Made by a program: the position numbers and the translations under genes. Shown one piece after another: positions 1 through 11,758 of a stretch of 64,000 nt of DNA. Where the stretch lies: positions 39,060,501 to 39,124,500 of the forward strand of contig NC_092340.1 in the NCBI RefSeq assembly GCF_046630445.1, in the 5' to 3' direction. The DNA is from Rutidosis leptorrhynchoides (Eukaryota; Streptophyta; Magnoliopsida; Asterales; Asteraceae). The notes under the pieces are model-generated. The model was not told the origin of the DNA. It ran no database searches and was given only the letters and a program-made list of their open reading frames with translations. Positions within the stretch are counted from its first letter, which is position 1. Every line of letters begins with the position of its first letter.

Positions 1-1028
1 TCTTTGTTCTTGTCCTTATCAGGGCATTGATTTATAAAGTGACCAGACTTCCCGCATCCAAAACATTTCTTGACATCGGTCGGTTTTGTCTTTACTTCAG
101 AAACGGTGGCATAACAATCTTTCTCCACATGTCCTTTCTTGTTGCACTTATCACAGACCACTTGGCAATAACCTGCATGATGTGTGTAACATCTTTTGCA
201 GAACAGATGGGGTCCCTTATAGTTTGGACTTGCAGTTTCCCCATCTTGTTTACCTTTAAAAGTTTCTTGTTTCTTCAGGTGAGTACTTTTTCCCTTATAG
301 TCTTCCCATTTCCTCTTTCCTTCAGTTGTCTTGACTTCGGTAATTGGTGCCTTAATCGAACTCTCTGTGATTTGGTCCATGAGTTGGTATGCCATTTTCA
401 TGACTTCCTGCATCGTATTCGGTTTGGACGATGTAACATTTCCTTTGATATTGATCGATAAACCATCAATATACATTTCTATCTTTCGTTTCTCATTTGG
501 CACCAATTCGGGACACAATAAGGCTAGTTCCATGAAACGCTTTTCATAGTTATTGAGATTCGCGCCGAAAACCTTCAGATTACGTAACTCAGATTCCATT
601 TTTCTGATCTCGTTTCGAGGACAGTACTCCTCGATTAGCATCTTTTTCAGTTCTTCCCAAGAGATATCATATGCCGTATCTACTCCTTCTGCTTTAGCAT
701 AATTGTTCCACCAAGTAAGTGCACCGTCTTGCAACGTGCACGAAGCATACTTTGACTTGTCTCCGTCCGCACAATTACTGATTTTGAAAACGGACTCCAT
801 CTTTTCAAACCATCGGGTTAGACCGACTGGTCCCTCGGTTCCACTAAACGTCTGTGGTTTGCATCCTTGAAAAGTTTTGTATGAGCATCCGTTTCATGAG
901 TTTGTGTTTACGGCTGCTGCTTTGGCTGATGCTTCGGCTGTTGCTTTTGCTGCCTCAGCTGCAGCAATTCTTTCATTCACACGTTTCTCGACTAGTTCTT
1001 CAAACTCAGCATCCGACATTTGAGACAT
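1..1028 (-). pseudogene. Element A gag (Ty3/gypsy), cut by window edge, one nonsense codon
   Basis: This is the capsid/nucleocapsid polyprotein of an LTR retrotransposon read on the minus strand. It starts at the ATG at 1028 (MSQMSDAEFEELVEKRVNER) and runs off the left edge. An Ala-rich N-terminal helix is followed by the retrotransposon gag core with a TRWFEKMESVFKIS segment and the LTWWNNYAK motif near 700-715. The end at positions 1-65 carries a CCHC zinc knuckle (CFGCGKSGHFINQC). The frame is open except for a TGA at 896-894, about codon 45, which fits a CGA-to-TGA change. The protein would package element RNA in virus-like particles. Pol lies outside the window. The order primer site, small ORF, gag matches tRNA-iMet-primed gypsy elements. 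The family call is firm, but the exact lineage is not determined. Confidence 0.88.
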
Positions 1029-1476
1029 GTTTCTTTAATAAACACAACGGAGATAATTTAATCATATAGAATATTATAGGTAAAATGAGTTGTCAATAGT
1101 TAATCGTAGCATATTAATAATATGAACCAATTATTATAAAAGCTTTTTCTTCTTATTAGCATTTTATAATTATTTCTAGGGTATTACCTACCCGTTAAGT
1201 TCATACATAATAGCTAGTACAAGGAATTAACTACTAAAATCCTAATAATATTCCACTATGAAAAATTATAGTGAGTTACTACGTTATTATGTAATAATAA
1301 TAATAAGAAGTAGTAATAATACAAATAATCATTCCATGCATTTATTATTAATAAACCAAAATAATACAATACCATACAATACCGATATTTTACATATGCT
1401 TATTTTACATAACAAGATAGAGTAGCACACATAAGCAATAGAATAGCGCATGGAAGATTTATGGTTGCGAGGTCGT
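1029..1476 (-). other. Element A spacer between 5' ORF and gag
   Basis: This AT-rich non-coding stretch separates the small 5' ORF from gag. It includes a minus-strand motif TTAACGGGTAGGTAATACC at about 1187-1206. Nearly the same motif occurs twice inside element E (about 30380 and 30875) and again immediately before E's 3' LTR (33016-33029). No coding signal is seen. Confidence 0.5.
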
Positions 1477-2178
1477 TTATTCAGAACTATCAGAAACTTC
1501 TTCCCATTTGGTTCTCTCTGCCAATTGTTTGTGTGCACATGGTCCGACAGACATTCTGGCAGTGTATTTAATTTTTGGTTGGGGTTTTGAGGTACCTGTT
1601 GCCTCAGTGGGTTTAATACAATAAGGGTGGTTACGGATCGAATGGTCCTGTTCCTTTTTAATAATTAAGGTCTTTTTATTACTGTGGTTGTTTTTATTAT
1701 CTATAGCAAGTTGGAATTTCTCCTTAGTGACTTCTTTTATTTCATTAGCGAAATCCTCCTCTTCACTGATCTCGTCTGATGAAAAACTATCTGAGTCATG
1801 TGTAGGAGAATATGATGACGAACTGTTTGCATCATGTGTACGAGAATATGTACCGATGGTCATGAACCGAAATCTGCCAGGCGTAATATTCACAACCCGC
1901 CCGTCGGTGGTGTATCTGGCCCAATGTCCATGTTCGTTTAGAAATGGACGATCCTCGTTTACTCCAGGGATCATGGGTCCATGCCAACGATACTGTGCCT
2001 CCGGAAAACTAAAGCTGGGTGGAGCTGGGATCTCCTCTGGGTTAACCTGAAGTTGAGATTCCCCGGCTAACACAATTTCTTCTTTAATAGGTATTGGAAT
2101 GCCCTTTTCAGTTGTGGATATAATAGATTCAGTGTCCGATTCCGAGTCGTACAAAATGATAGGATTAGAAGAAGTCAT
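1477..2178 (-). CDS. Element A small 5' ORF, 233 aa, unknown function
   Basis: This intact 233-residue ORF lies between the primer-binding site and gag of element A. It starts MTSSNPIILYDSESDTES and is rich in Ser, Asp and Glu. The middle contains aromatic and Pro-rich segments (PEAQYRWHGPMIPG, NEHGHWARYTTDGR), followed by a Ser/Asp run (about residues 115-140) and a basic C-terminal part that ends acidic. No signal peptide, membrane segment or zinc finger is visible. I do not recognise a named family. Element E has a 182-aa ORF in the same position with a similar acidic Ser/Asp start. The ORF is open although gag just downstream has a nonsense codon. It may be an accessory protein of the element. 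Confidence 0.6.
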   Translation of the reverse strand: MTSSNPIILYDSESDTESIISTTEKGIPIPIKEEIVLAGESQLQVNPEEIPAPPSFSFPEAQYRWHGPMIPGVNEDRPFLNEHGHWARYTTDGRVVNITPGRFRFMTIGTYSRTHDANSSSSYSPTHDSDSFSSDEISEEEDFANEIKEVTKEKFQLAIDNKNNHSNKKTLIIKKEQDHSIRNHPYCIKPTEATGTSKPQPKIKYTARMSVGPCAHKQLAERTKWEEVSDSSE

Positions 2179-2358
2179 CTATCACATAATTGAAACAACA
2201 ATTATGTTAGCATATAAATATATCACATATAATGTTTTTGACCAAATGATAAGTAAAAATAGTAAAAACATATATGGTAATAGTCCAGACTCACTAATGC
2301 ATCCTAACAATTACCAGTTAAACACACTAATGTAATTTATGGTTCCCTGTGACCTCAA

Positions 2359-2370
2359 GCTCTGATACCA
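2359..2370 (-). other. Primer-binding site of element A (tRNA-iMet)
   Basis: The minus strand reads TGGTATCAGAGC, complementary to the 3' end of initiator tRNA-Met. It lies two bases inside the LTR end, as expected for minus-strand DNA priming. It fixes the orientation of element A as minus and the inner edge of its 5' LTR. Confidence 0.9.
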
Positions 2371-3441
2371 ACTGTAATGACCTGTCAAAATCACTATTGA
2401 CACGGCACGTTAATCATTGATTCCACAGTGAGGTTTTTACCTCTATATGATACGTTTTGATAAAATATTGCATTCATTAAAATAAGTGACTTTCTAAACA
2501 TAGAAAGTTATAAACATGTGGGCGAGTGTTTAGGTATAAGCAAAACCCCAAAATACATAAATCTTTAATTTACAGGTTGACATCACAGTCCAATTATTTA
2601 TTACATAACGCAGTTTTATTTTGAATGCAATAAACTTTGTACAAAGCATGAGAGACTCCATGCAGGCAACAAGCACATCACAGCGGAAGCAGTCTAAGGA
2701 CCTGAGAATAAAACATGCTAAAAAGGTCAACACGAATGTTGGTGAGTTATAGGTTTAATTGCTCGAGTCATAAATATATATAAAGATAGACCACAAGATT
2801 TCATCAAAAGTTTATCAATAGATTCTACGTAACAGAGCACCCTGGTAACTAAACTTAACGCTATAAGGATAATTACCCCATTCGTTTTAATACACGCAAA
2901 CCAACGTGTCATAAACTCAAATAACATACGTCCGTTAAAAGGCTAGCGCTCTAGCTCGGACGGGGATGTCAAGCCCTATGGATCCATATACAATTATTCG
3001 CATCCACCAGTCCATATCCTATGTACTGGCAGCTACTAGTTACCAAAGCTAAGGGATTTTCGGTTTAACTCAGTGTAGAATTTAGTATGTACTTGTGTCT
3101 TATTGCGTTTAAAATAAATTGCATGTATTCTCAGCCCAAAAAAAATTAAAGTATTTAAAAAGGGAGACTATAAACTCACAGTTCAATATTGAGACTCAAT
3201 ATTGTAGGCAAATTGCGTAGATGTAATGATGGTAGACGACTGTATGGTTGGCCTTGGATTCAAGAACAATACCCCGAACAATACCCAATATTTCCTTAGC
3301 TTAAAGCGGTTTGAAACCCGATTTAAAAATACCCTCGAATATACTTTATTATTATTAAACTTAAAATTAAAATTATAATTATAAATATAAAATTTAATTA
3401 CAGAAGAAGAAAAATGATGTGTTGATACGAGCAGAAAACTG

Positions 3442-3522
3442 GCGTATTTATAATACTTTTCCATTTACTGTAGCTCATGCGATCGCATGAGTTTTCAGTG
3501 TTTTTTCCATGCGATCGCATGG
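3442..3522 (-). promoter_or_regulatory. Putative LTR promoter: TATA box with paired GCGATCGC palindromes
   Basis: On the minus strand a TATA-like ATTATAAATACG (around 3442-3455) is preceded by two perfect palindromes built on CATGCGATCGCATG, at 3474-3491 and 3507-3522. The same layout, two such palindromes followed by a TATAAATAC box, occurs in both LTRs of element E. This recurrence in two different LTRs supports a promoter role, which is inferred. Confidence 0.6.
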
Positions 3523-3554
3523 CCGCCTTTTCTGTTTTTGTTTGCTAGTTCGTA

Positions 3555-3765
3555 TACATCAAATAGTGTGCTACTGTAGCAAATAGTGTGTTACCGTAGC
3601 AAATAGTGTTACTGTAGCAAATAGTGTTACTGTAGCAAATAGTGTTTACTGTAGCAAATCACTGTAGCAAAATACGGTTTCACTGTAGCGAATAGTGTTT
3701 TACTGTAGCAAATAGTGTTTTAATGTAGCAAAGTCATTTTTACAGTAGCAACTAGTGTTTTACTT
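3555..3765. repeat. Minisatellite of about 20 bp (CTGTAGCAAATAGTG units)
   Basis: Roughly ten imperfect copies of a unit around ACTGTAGCAAATAGTGTTT lie in the element A LTR, upstream of its TATA box. Units vary from about 17 to 24 bp. Confidence 0.8.
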
Positions 3766-3772
3766 GTACATC

Positions 3773-3876
<104 letters not shown>

Positions 3877-3937
3877 TAATATTGAATCATATAGAGAATT
3901 GGTTTAAATTAGTCGAAATTTTCCGGGTCATCATAGT

Positions 3938-4589
3938 GGGATACCGTATAGGACATCCATTACATGGAAAATTCAAGCCTCAACCAAAACCACAATTCCC
4001 CAAAGCAATAAACTCACTTACCACAAGCAATGAATTTTCAGACATGGCCATGAATGCAAGAATGGATCAACTCCAAAATCAATTGAATCAAGTCCTTCTC
4101 ATGATGAAATCATCCCAAACTACCTATGCAGCTAATGACATGCCTTCTACCTCATCTGCAGGTAATCACAAAGTCATAGCATCTCATATTTCTGTGCAGA
4201 AATACAGGTTCATAGCCAACATTGTTTCTCATTTAACACATGCTTGGGTTGTTGATAGTGGGGCCACAGATCATGTCTCTAGCTCCCTTAACTATATGCA
4301 CAGCATCCAACCCTATAACACATCAATTTATGTCACACTACCTGATGGCCATAACACCAAAGTAACAAAATGTGGATCTGTCTCAATAAATTCTGAAATA
4401 ACTCTGCATGATGTTCTTTACATCCCAACCTTCTCATACAATCTGTTATATGTTAGCAAGATGTCTAATCATCTACCACTCTCTGTTCTATTTACTCCCT
4501 TATCTTGCTATTTTCAGGACCACAACAACAAGAGGATTGCTCATGGCACCCTTTGTAATGGTCTATACATCATCCAACAAACCACAAGT
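3938..4589 (+). pseudogene. Copia gag tail and aspartic protease
   Basis: The segment encodes the end of gag (YRIGHPLHGKFKP, the usual continuation after a copia zinc knuckle) and then an aspartic protease with WVVDSGATDHVS, the DSGA catalytic motif, at about 4246-4280. Further typical text follows (HDVLYIPTFSYNLLYVSKM). The protease would cleave the polyprotein. The frame is open up to the last complete codon before the solo LTR at 4590, and it continues in the same phase at 9010. The gag start and zinc knuckle are missing because element A lies immediately to the left. Confidence 0.88.
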
Positions 4590-7497
4590 TGTGACGACCT
4601 GGAAATTTTTGACCAAATTTAAACTTAATCTTTATATGATTTCGACACGATAAGTAAAGTCTGTTAGGTCGAGTCTCAAAATTTTTAAACTGTTTCATAT
4701 ATTCAATTGATCTTCGACCATTCCCGACGATTCACAAACATGTACTTGTAAATAAATATGTATATGTATGTATGTATATATATATATATAAAATGTATAA
4801 GTATCAAATATTCAAAGAATGTTATCATATAATGAATGATACAATTACATAATTAATAAATTGTAATATTAATATATTAAATGTAGTTACAAGTTAAAAT
4901 ATAATTGTTATACTAATATTATTTTTACTTTCATTATTAATATAAAAATTAGTATTAGTTATTTTATTATTTTCAATATATAATATATGAAAGTTAACAC
5001 ATGTAATTTGTTATATCATGATTATTACTAAAAATTATCATTTTTATTCAAAAATTATTATTATCACTATTTCTAATACTTCTAATCATTATTCTTATTA
5101 TTATTATTAGTATTATTTGGATATTATTATTATTAATATTATTATTATTAGTTCTATTATTATTAGTATTTTGATTATTATTAATGTAATTATAGTCATT
5201 AATTAATAATATTATTTATAAAAAAAAATGATACAGACTTAAGCAAAATCAGTTTAGGGTCTCTATCTGCTTTTCATTTTTATTGTTTCTTCTTTTATAC
5301 AGATTGATTCCTGCCTCTATTCTCAGTACAATGCAATCGAATCCCTATCAAGCTTTATCCATTTTTGTTTTCTGTCTTCAGTTTGTTAAATATCAAAGTC
5401 AAGAATCGTACGAATGAAATTGCAATCTCTTTCTATATTTTTTCTTTCCTGAGTGATATTCTGTTGACTCCAATTGCTACTAGAAAACAACCTACTAAAA
5501 CAATCAATTACTGTGTATAGAAAGTGATATACAACTGAAATCGAATCTTGATACTGTATTACTCTCTCTTTTACATTCTATAATTGATACAATTCAGAAA
5601 GAGACAGAAGAAGAAAAATCAATAAAAATTAGGGAATATGTTTTACAACGATTCAATTGTCCTTCTTGTCTGATAAGAATAAACACGTCGAATTCAATCA
5701 CAGATACAAAACAAAATTTGTTAGAAATAAATATCAAATAGGTGTACGAATTTGTTACCAGTCATATTCAACTTGTATATATATATATTTTTTATCTGTA
5801 CCCGATTGATTCTTCTGTCGACCCAATCAAAGCTACGAAACAAACTGTAATCGAATCTTGTGATGTATATAGCGTACGAACCTGCTTCATTTCATTGTCT
5901 CTGCACTAGTACTATTTTCTTGTTAACATTATATGTGATAATGATATATAATTTATGATATTGTAAAATCTATATATAAACTTATATGTATGCACATATA
6001 TATACACCTTACATGCTCGACTAAACTCGATCACCTTCAAATGGGAGACACTTTGAACCACCACTTGGTATTTTAGTTCTATTTCTCTTTATGATTATGA
6101 AACAATCATCACCTTCATTATCTTGATCAAACAACCTCCATCACCATAGCTCATCATGGTAACATTCTCTCTCCCTCTCTTAATTCTTGTCACCGAAGAC
6201 ACCACTCTTACTTCTTCCTATTTTGAATTCGAACACCACAACAACGAAGGAACTACTACAACAACTATTGTTTCTCTGTTTACTGCCGTTTGTTGCAGCC
6301 ATAATCAAACCGCCACTATCAGTACATAACATATCTCTCTATCTTTCTTCTCTCTCTTCATTTTTTTTTACTTCATGAACACACAAAACCACCTTCCACC
6401 TCGATTAAACACCACCACAACTCCTTACTATAACCTGAAATTTCTGCTGCACCGATTGTTTCTATTAAAATGGTGAAGAAAATGATGACATATAATGAGA
6501 TAATGCGTTAATGATATCCAAGTGTATGCTTTCTCCTATGGTGGGCCGAAGCACTACCACATGTTGTTATTATAGTAATAGAATTAATAACAAAAAGGAA
6601 AGGTATCGATAATGTCTTATGTGATTAAGAGAGGTTTGTATCTTTTTGCAAAATGGCCGAAAATGTGTCACTGTCTTTTTGTGGTGGAGGAAATCGAGTG
6701 TTTGTGGAGCCAATAATCGTTCAATTATGTACGTAAAACCCCACATGATAAAGTGAGTAGATTTTTCGGTTTATGCTTTCTATCAAAAACAATAATATGG
6801 ACCACATACCATTCCTTGTTGTTGGGTCATATGTGATCTAGACATTTTAGATTGGGTCATTTAAATAGAATTGCAATAAGAATTGTTGAGGGCCGACAAT
6901 ATTAATTAGTGTAGGTTTATAATAATAGCACCTGATTCGTAAATAATGGTACTGAATGAAAAGCAAAGATGATGATGAAAAAGGATACATTAATGGGACG
7001 TCTAGGATCCCTTTAAGTTTAAATATATATGGTATTATTGCTGTAATGGTTATGATGTGGCGGGGAGGTCTATAGAAATAATAAACAATTGCTATTGGAT
7101 TAATATATTGATCGTGGGCTTCTAATTCATTGTTGGGCTGAGCTCCAATTTTTCTGAGTGGACCGAGAATTAGTCTATCTAGTGAGCTGTTTTACTTGAC
7201 GATCTACTACCACTACAACTTCGCAATCCTATTTCCTTGTTCGAACTCCACTATTGCAGCTGCTGAGCTGCTACTACTGACGCGTTTTATTCTATTCTGT
7301 CGAGCAGTCATGAAACAAATGACAAAGATGGTGATGACTCGATGTTAGTTCGTGATGATGATATGTGTTACATGATGAAGATAAGATGGGTTACATGATG
7401 ATACGTTAATAATGATAATATAATCATAAAGATAATGATGATATACGATGGTATGACAATAATAACTAAGTAATTAATGATGCGAATTAATACAAGG

Positions 7498-7600
7498 AAA
7501 GTAACAACGGTTCAATGGTTAGGGAAGATGTCGGATTAGTGTGTGGTCGCGAGTTCAAGCCCGGGCTGGAGCGTATATCTTTTTAAAGCTTGTTACTTAA
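7498..7600 (+). repeat. tRNA-derived SINE-like fragment in solo LTR B
   Basis: GGTTCAATGGTTAGG resembles a Pol III A box. About 35 bases later GCGAGTTCAAGCCCGGG resembles a B box. A long (TTA)n tract starts shortly after. No tRNA cloverleaf can be folded by eye, so it is not called a tRNA gene. It could be a SINE or a captured tRNA fragment. Confidence 0.4.
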
Positions 7601-7607
7601 GGTAGTT

Positions 7608-7608
7608 C

Positions 7609-7696
<88 letters not shown>

Positions 7697-7697
7697 C
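7608..7697. repeat. (TTA)n microsatellite
   Basis: About 30 uninterrupted ATT units follow the tRNA-like fragment. Confidence 0.95.
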
Positions 7698-7792
7698 ATC
7701 ATTTTTATTATTACTAGAATCATTATTTTTATTATTATCATTAGTATTATTTTTATAACAAATTACTGATTTTGATATAATACCAACTACAA

Positions 7793-7794
<2 letters not shown>

Positions 7795-7842
<48 letters not shown>
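7795..7842. repeat. (AT)n microsatellite
   Basis: This is an AT dinucleotide tract inside the solo LTR. Confidence 0.93.
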
Positions 7843-7844
<2 letters not shown>

Positions 7845-9009
7845 TAATATAACTATATGTATGAATATTGATTATTTTACAAAATAACTATATACAAAAT
7901 ATAACTAAAGATATAAAGTATAAATAAAAGTATATATATATATATTATATAGAAGGAATTATGTGATTATATGTGTTAATATATATACTTGATTTAGGTT
8001 CGTGAATCTGAGGCCAACCTTGCATTGTTCAGTTCCGTCGTATGCATATTGTTACTACAAAATATCGTATTGTGAGTTCATTTGATTCCCTTTTACTCTT
8101 TACATTTTTGGGACTGAGAATACATGCGCTGCTTTATAACTGTTTTACAACTGCTTTATTAAATGCCTTTGAAATCTATATTTTTGGACTGAGATGCTTT
8201 TATAAATGTTTGACGAGATAGACACAATCAAAACATTCCTCGAATGAATTATTATACAGACAGAAGTTCTGTTGATTATTATTGAATTAGGTGGACATGA
8301 TAATTGCCACCAATTGATGAATATATTTTCCCCTGATTATTATTGCTTGGTAACCTAAGAATTAGAATCGGGTATGGCCCTAATTCACGCAAATCCTAAA
8401 GGTAGCTACCGGGTTTAACACCCCCACCCAGAATGTTCACTAGACGGAAGAGCTAGTGGGCGTGGTGTTTAGTACTTCGAAGTTTATATATTATACAGAC
8501 GAGATGTTCTGTTTTGGGGATATTATTGATGCGCATTATATGTTAAGGTCGGTTACCAAGCCAAGCAATGAATGTAAAATGAATGTTATGTATCGAGAGA
8601 ATGATTTTTATACACAGGTTATGTGTATTATATTTTGTACACGAGATATGTGTACGGTTATTTAAAAATTGCGAGGCAACCTACGGAAGAGAAAAGGATA
8701 CGAACCTACTCTACCAAGCATTATGAAAAATGGTTTTGTACACGAGATAGGTGTATTGTATTTAAATCTTGTGGTCTATCAAAATGATGAATTTTATTGT
8801 TTATGATAAACCTATGAACTCACCAACCTTTTGGTTGACACTTTAAAGTATGTTTATTCTCATGTACGAAAGAAATCTTCCGATGTGCATTTGCTCATTC
8901 TAGAGATATTACTTGAAGTCATTCATGGCATATAGAGGTCAGAACCTCGCAATGGGACCATCTGTTGAAGACTTCGTCCTGGTGAATTAGGACGGATCGT
9001 CTCACAAGT

Positions 9010-10845
9010 CAACCTCTTCATTCAATCAATCAAGCTAGCTCAACTCAATCAACTTCAAACTCTGCTCTTCTATGGCATTCAAGACTTGGTCACTCATCAT
9101 TTAATGTGTTAAAACAAATTCAGTCAATTTCTGATGTAATAAACTGTCATAACTCTGTCATACACAATTGTAATATCTGTCCATTAGCTAAGCAACATGC
9201 TTTACCTTTTTCTACCAGTCAATCACATGCTATCTTACCTTTTGATCTTGTACATGTTGATGTATGGGGGCCTTACAAACACACAACCATGAACAAATGC
9301 AAATATTTCCTAACCATAGTAGATGATTTCTCTAGGGCCATCTGGACATTTATTATTCCAAGCAAACAACATGTCACTTCACATATTAAATCATTTCACA
9401 ACTATATCAAAAATCACTTCAATATCACCATAAAAACCATCAGATCTGACAATGGATCTGAGTTCATGAATCAATCTCTCACAGATTTCTTTACAACAAA
9501 TGGTATCCTTCATCAATCTTCTTGTCCATACACACCACAACAAAATTCCAGAGTGGAAAGAAAACACAAACAGCTTTTAGAAATAGCAAGAGCTATTAGG
9601 TTTCAATCTCACATTCCTATTCACTTGTGGGGCTACTGCATTTTGGCTGCCACATACATCATCAATAGACTCCCATCCAAGCCTCTTCAAAATCTTAGTC
9701 CCTATGAACTACTTTATCATCATCCTCCTGACCTCACACACCCTAAAGTTATTGGTTGCCAAGCAAATGTTCATACACATACTCCTGATAAATTTCATCC
9801 AAGATCCATACCTTCAGTTCTCCTTGGATACCCAACCACTCAAAAAGGATACATCCTCTATGACTTACATACTCACAAAATCATTATCAGCAGACATGTG
9901 ACTTTCAATGAGCATATCTTTCCTTTCAAACAACTCAACACCACTTCCACACATTCCACTATGCCCTATGAAATCTCACCTCCTGTCAATATCACACATT
10001 CTGAAACATACTCACATTCTCCTCAATCTACTCAACATTCTTCTGCCACTCCTTCCACAACTCCTACATCCTCAACACACTCCAATATACATACTAATCC
10101 TACCTCTGACCAACCCTTATCCTGTCCTCACAGCCCATCTTCTATCCCTGCACCCACTCCTGTCTAATCTACTCCATCCACTACCTTCACCTCACCATCT
10201 AATACTCCACCACCACAAATAAAATCACAAAGAACACGTTTCATTCCAACTAAATTCAAAGAATATCAACACTCCATACCCACAATCAATTCTGTCTCCA
10301 AATATCATTTTTCAAAATACATCAATTACTCAAACATAAAGACTCCCACTACAAGATATCTTATCCATTCCATTAACACATCCCTGGAACCACATTCATA
10401 TACACAAGCATGCAAAAATGAGAAATGGTCTGAGGCTATGAACACAAAAATTCAAGCCCTTGAAGCAAACAACACTTTGCTGATCACCACAATACCACCA
10501 AACAAGCAAGCCATTGGATGCAAATGGGTCTACAAAGTCAAACTCAAAGCAGATGGTACCATAGAAAGGTATAAAGCCAGATTGGTTGCTAAGGGCTTCA
10601 CACAACAAGAGGGTATAGACTATAATGAGACTTTTGCACCAGTTGCAAAAATGGTGACTGTTAGGGTTTTTCTATCCATTGATGTTCATAATCAATGGGA
10701 CATTGCTCAACTAGACATCAACAATGCTTTCCTTCATGGTGATCTCCATGAGGAGGTTTACATGACCCTACCACCAGGTTACAAGCATAATCATCTACCT
10801 AATTCAGTCTGCAAACTTCTCAAGTCCCTATATGGCTTGAACAAG
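9010..10845 (+). pseudogene. Copia pre-integrase domain, integrase and N-terminal RT
   Basis: The frame continues directly from the protease piece. The pre-integrase domain (LLWHSRLGHSSFNVL, then CNICPLAKQ) is followed by an integrase catalytic core. Its Asp-Asp-Glu residues are visible in VHVDVWGPY, TIRSDNGSEF and QNSRVERKHK. A Ser/Pro/Thr-rich linker leads to an RT that starts with [21 protein letters not shown]. An in-frame TAA at 10165-10167 fits a CAA-to-TAA change. At 10836-10845 the RT motif LYGL is interrupted by a MITE. Re-joining after the MITE also suggests a 1-nt deletion relative to the usual motif. The copy is defective for autonomous movement. Confidence 0.9.
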
Positions 10846-11016
10846 GGAGATGATACTTCCAAATTGATATTTGATAGATCCACACCAATTTGATGTTAAC
10901 TTCCCAAAATAACCTCAAATAATTTCAAACATAAAATTTGTGTAGGTTATCATTTAAGGTCATGTTAGTACATTGAAGTGGATTTATCAAATTTGTGTTT
11001 GGAAATATCACTACCC
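10846..11016. mobile_element. 171-bp MITE in copia RT (Mutator-like)
   Basis: The insert is bounded by direct repeats CTTGAACAAG at 10836-10845 and 11017-11026, a 9-10-bp target-site duplication. Its ends are imperfect inverted repeats: GGAGATGATACTTCCAAA on the left and, on the reverse strand of the right end, GGGTAGTGATATTTCCAAA. The short length, the lack of coding capacity and the duplication size fit a MULE-type MITE. RT coding resumes immediately after it. Confidence 0.82.
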
Positions 11017-11026
11017 CTTGAACAAG

Positions 11027-11758
11027 CCAACAGACAATGGTTTACAAAACTCACCACTTACCTCATAGGTCAAGGTTTCACACAGAGTTATTCTGATACA
11101 TCTCTGCTAACATACAATAAAGATTCCACCTTTCTAGCCATTATCATCTATGTAGATGCCCTCTTGATCACCGGCAACAATCCAAACACGATTCTTTAAC
11201 TCAAAGACAATCTTCACACAACTTTTAGCATCAAAGACCTTGGTACCATTAATTACTATCTTGGCATAGAATTTCTTAAACACAAAGATGGCATAACCAT
11301 GTCCCAAAGAAAATATGCATTGGAACTTTTGAACATGGCTGGCATTTTAGATCAAAAACCCTTCAATGTTCCTCTTGACCCAAACACAAAGCTGTCAGCA
11401 GATGAGGGTACACCACTTGAAGATCCTTCTCTTTATAGGACCTTAGTTGGCAAACTTATTTACCTGACAGTTACAAGGCCATATCTTTCTTATGCTGCTC
11501 AAGCTCTCAGTCAATTTGGTCAACAACCAAGAACAAGTCATCTCACAGCTCTTTATAAGGTCCTCAGATATGTCAAACTTTGTCCAGGTCAAGGGCTCCA
11601 TTTCCCATCTGATAATCAACTACAACTCAAGGCATTCTGTGAGAGTGACTGGGCAAACTGTCCTATCTCTAGAAGATCAATCACAGGGTACTGTATTTTC
11701 TTAGGAAATTGTCTTATTTCCTGGCAATCCAAAAAGCAAAAAGTGGTTTCTAGATCCT
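11027..11758 (+). pseudogene. Copia RT C-terminal part and RNase H start
   Basis: RT resumes after the MITE (RQWFTKLTTYLIGQGF). YVDALLITG stands where the YxDD box is expected, so the second Asp of YVDD is replaced by Ala. An in-frame TAA at 11197-11199 stands where this family usually has Gln. KDLGTINYYLGIEF and SQRKYALELL follow, then RNase H text (CESDWANCPISRRSITGYC) up to SWQSKKQKVVSRS. Element C interrupts the RNase H after the TCC codon at 11755-11757, leaving one base of the next codon. The catalytic Asp change and the stop show that the copy is dead. Confidence 0.88.

Larger units (their letters stand above)
4590..9004 (+). mobile_element. Element B: solo LTR of 4.4 kb inserted in copia
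   Basis: The block begins TGTGACGACCTGGAAATTTT and ends GGATCGTCTCA. It is flanked by a perfect 5-bp duplication CAAGT at 4585-4589 and 9005-9009. Its first bases match the LTR starts of elements A and E (TGTGATGACCCGGAAAATT). Its right part also has counterparts in the E LTR, such as the GGACTGAGAATACATGC segment and GAGGTCAGAACCTCGCAATG. No second LTR, primer site or coding region is seen inside, so it is best read as a solo LTR left by recombination. It holds TTA and AT microsatellites and a tRNA-like insertion. Orientation is inferred from the similarity to E. Confidence 0.82.

Noticed and set aside
3555-3765. CRISPR-like spaced repeat
   Set aside because: Units are degenerate and contiguous without unique spacers, and the context is a plant LTR.
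3882-3937. Extension of the copia protease ORF to the ATG at 3882
   Set aside because: This part lies in the LTR of element A. Copia similarity begins only after 3937.
7498-7600. Possible tRNA gene
   Set aside because: A- and B-box-like words are present, but no acceptor stem or cloverleaf can be formed, so it is listed only as SINE-like.
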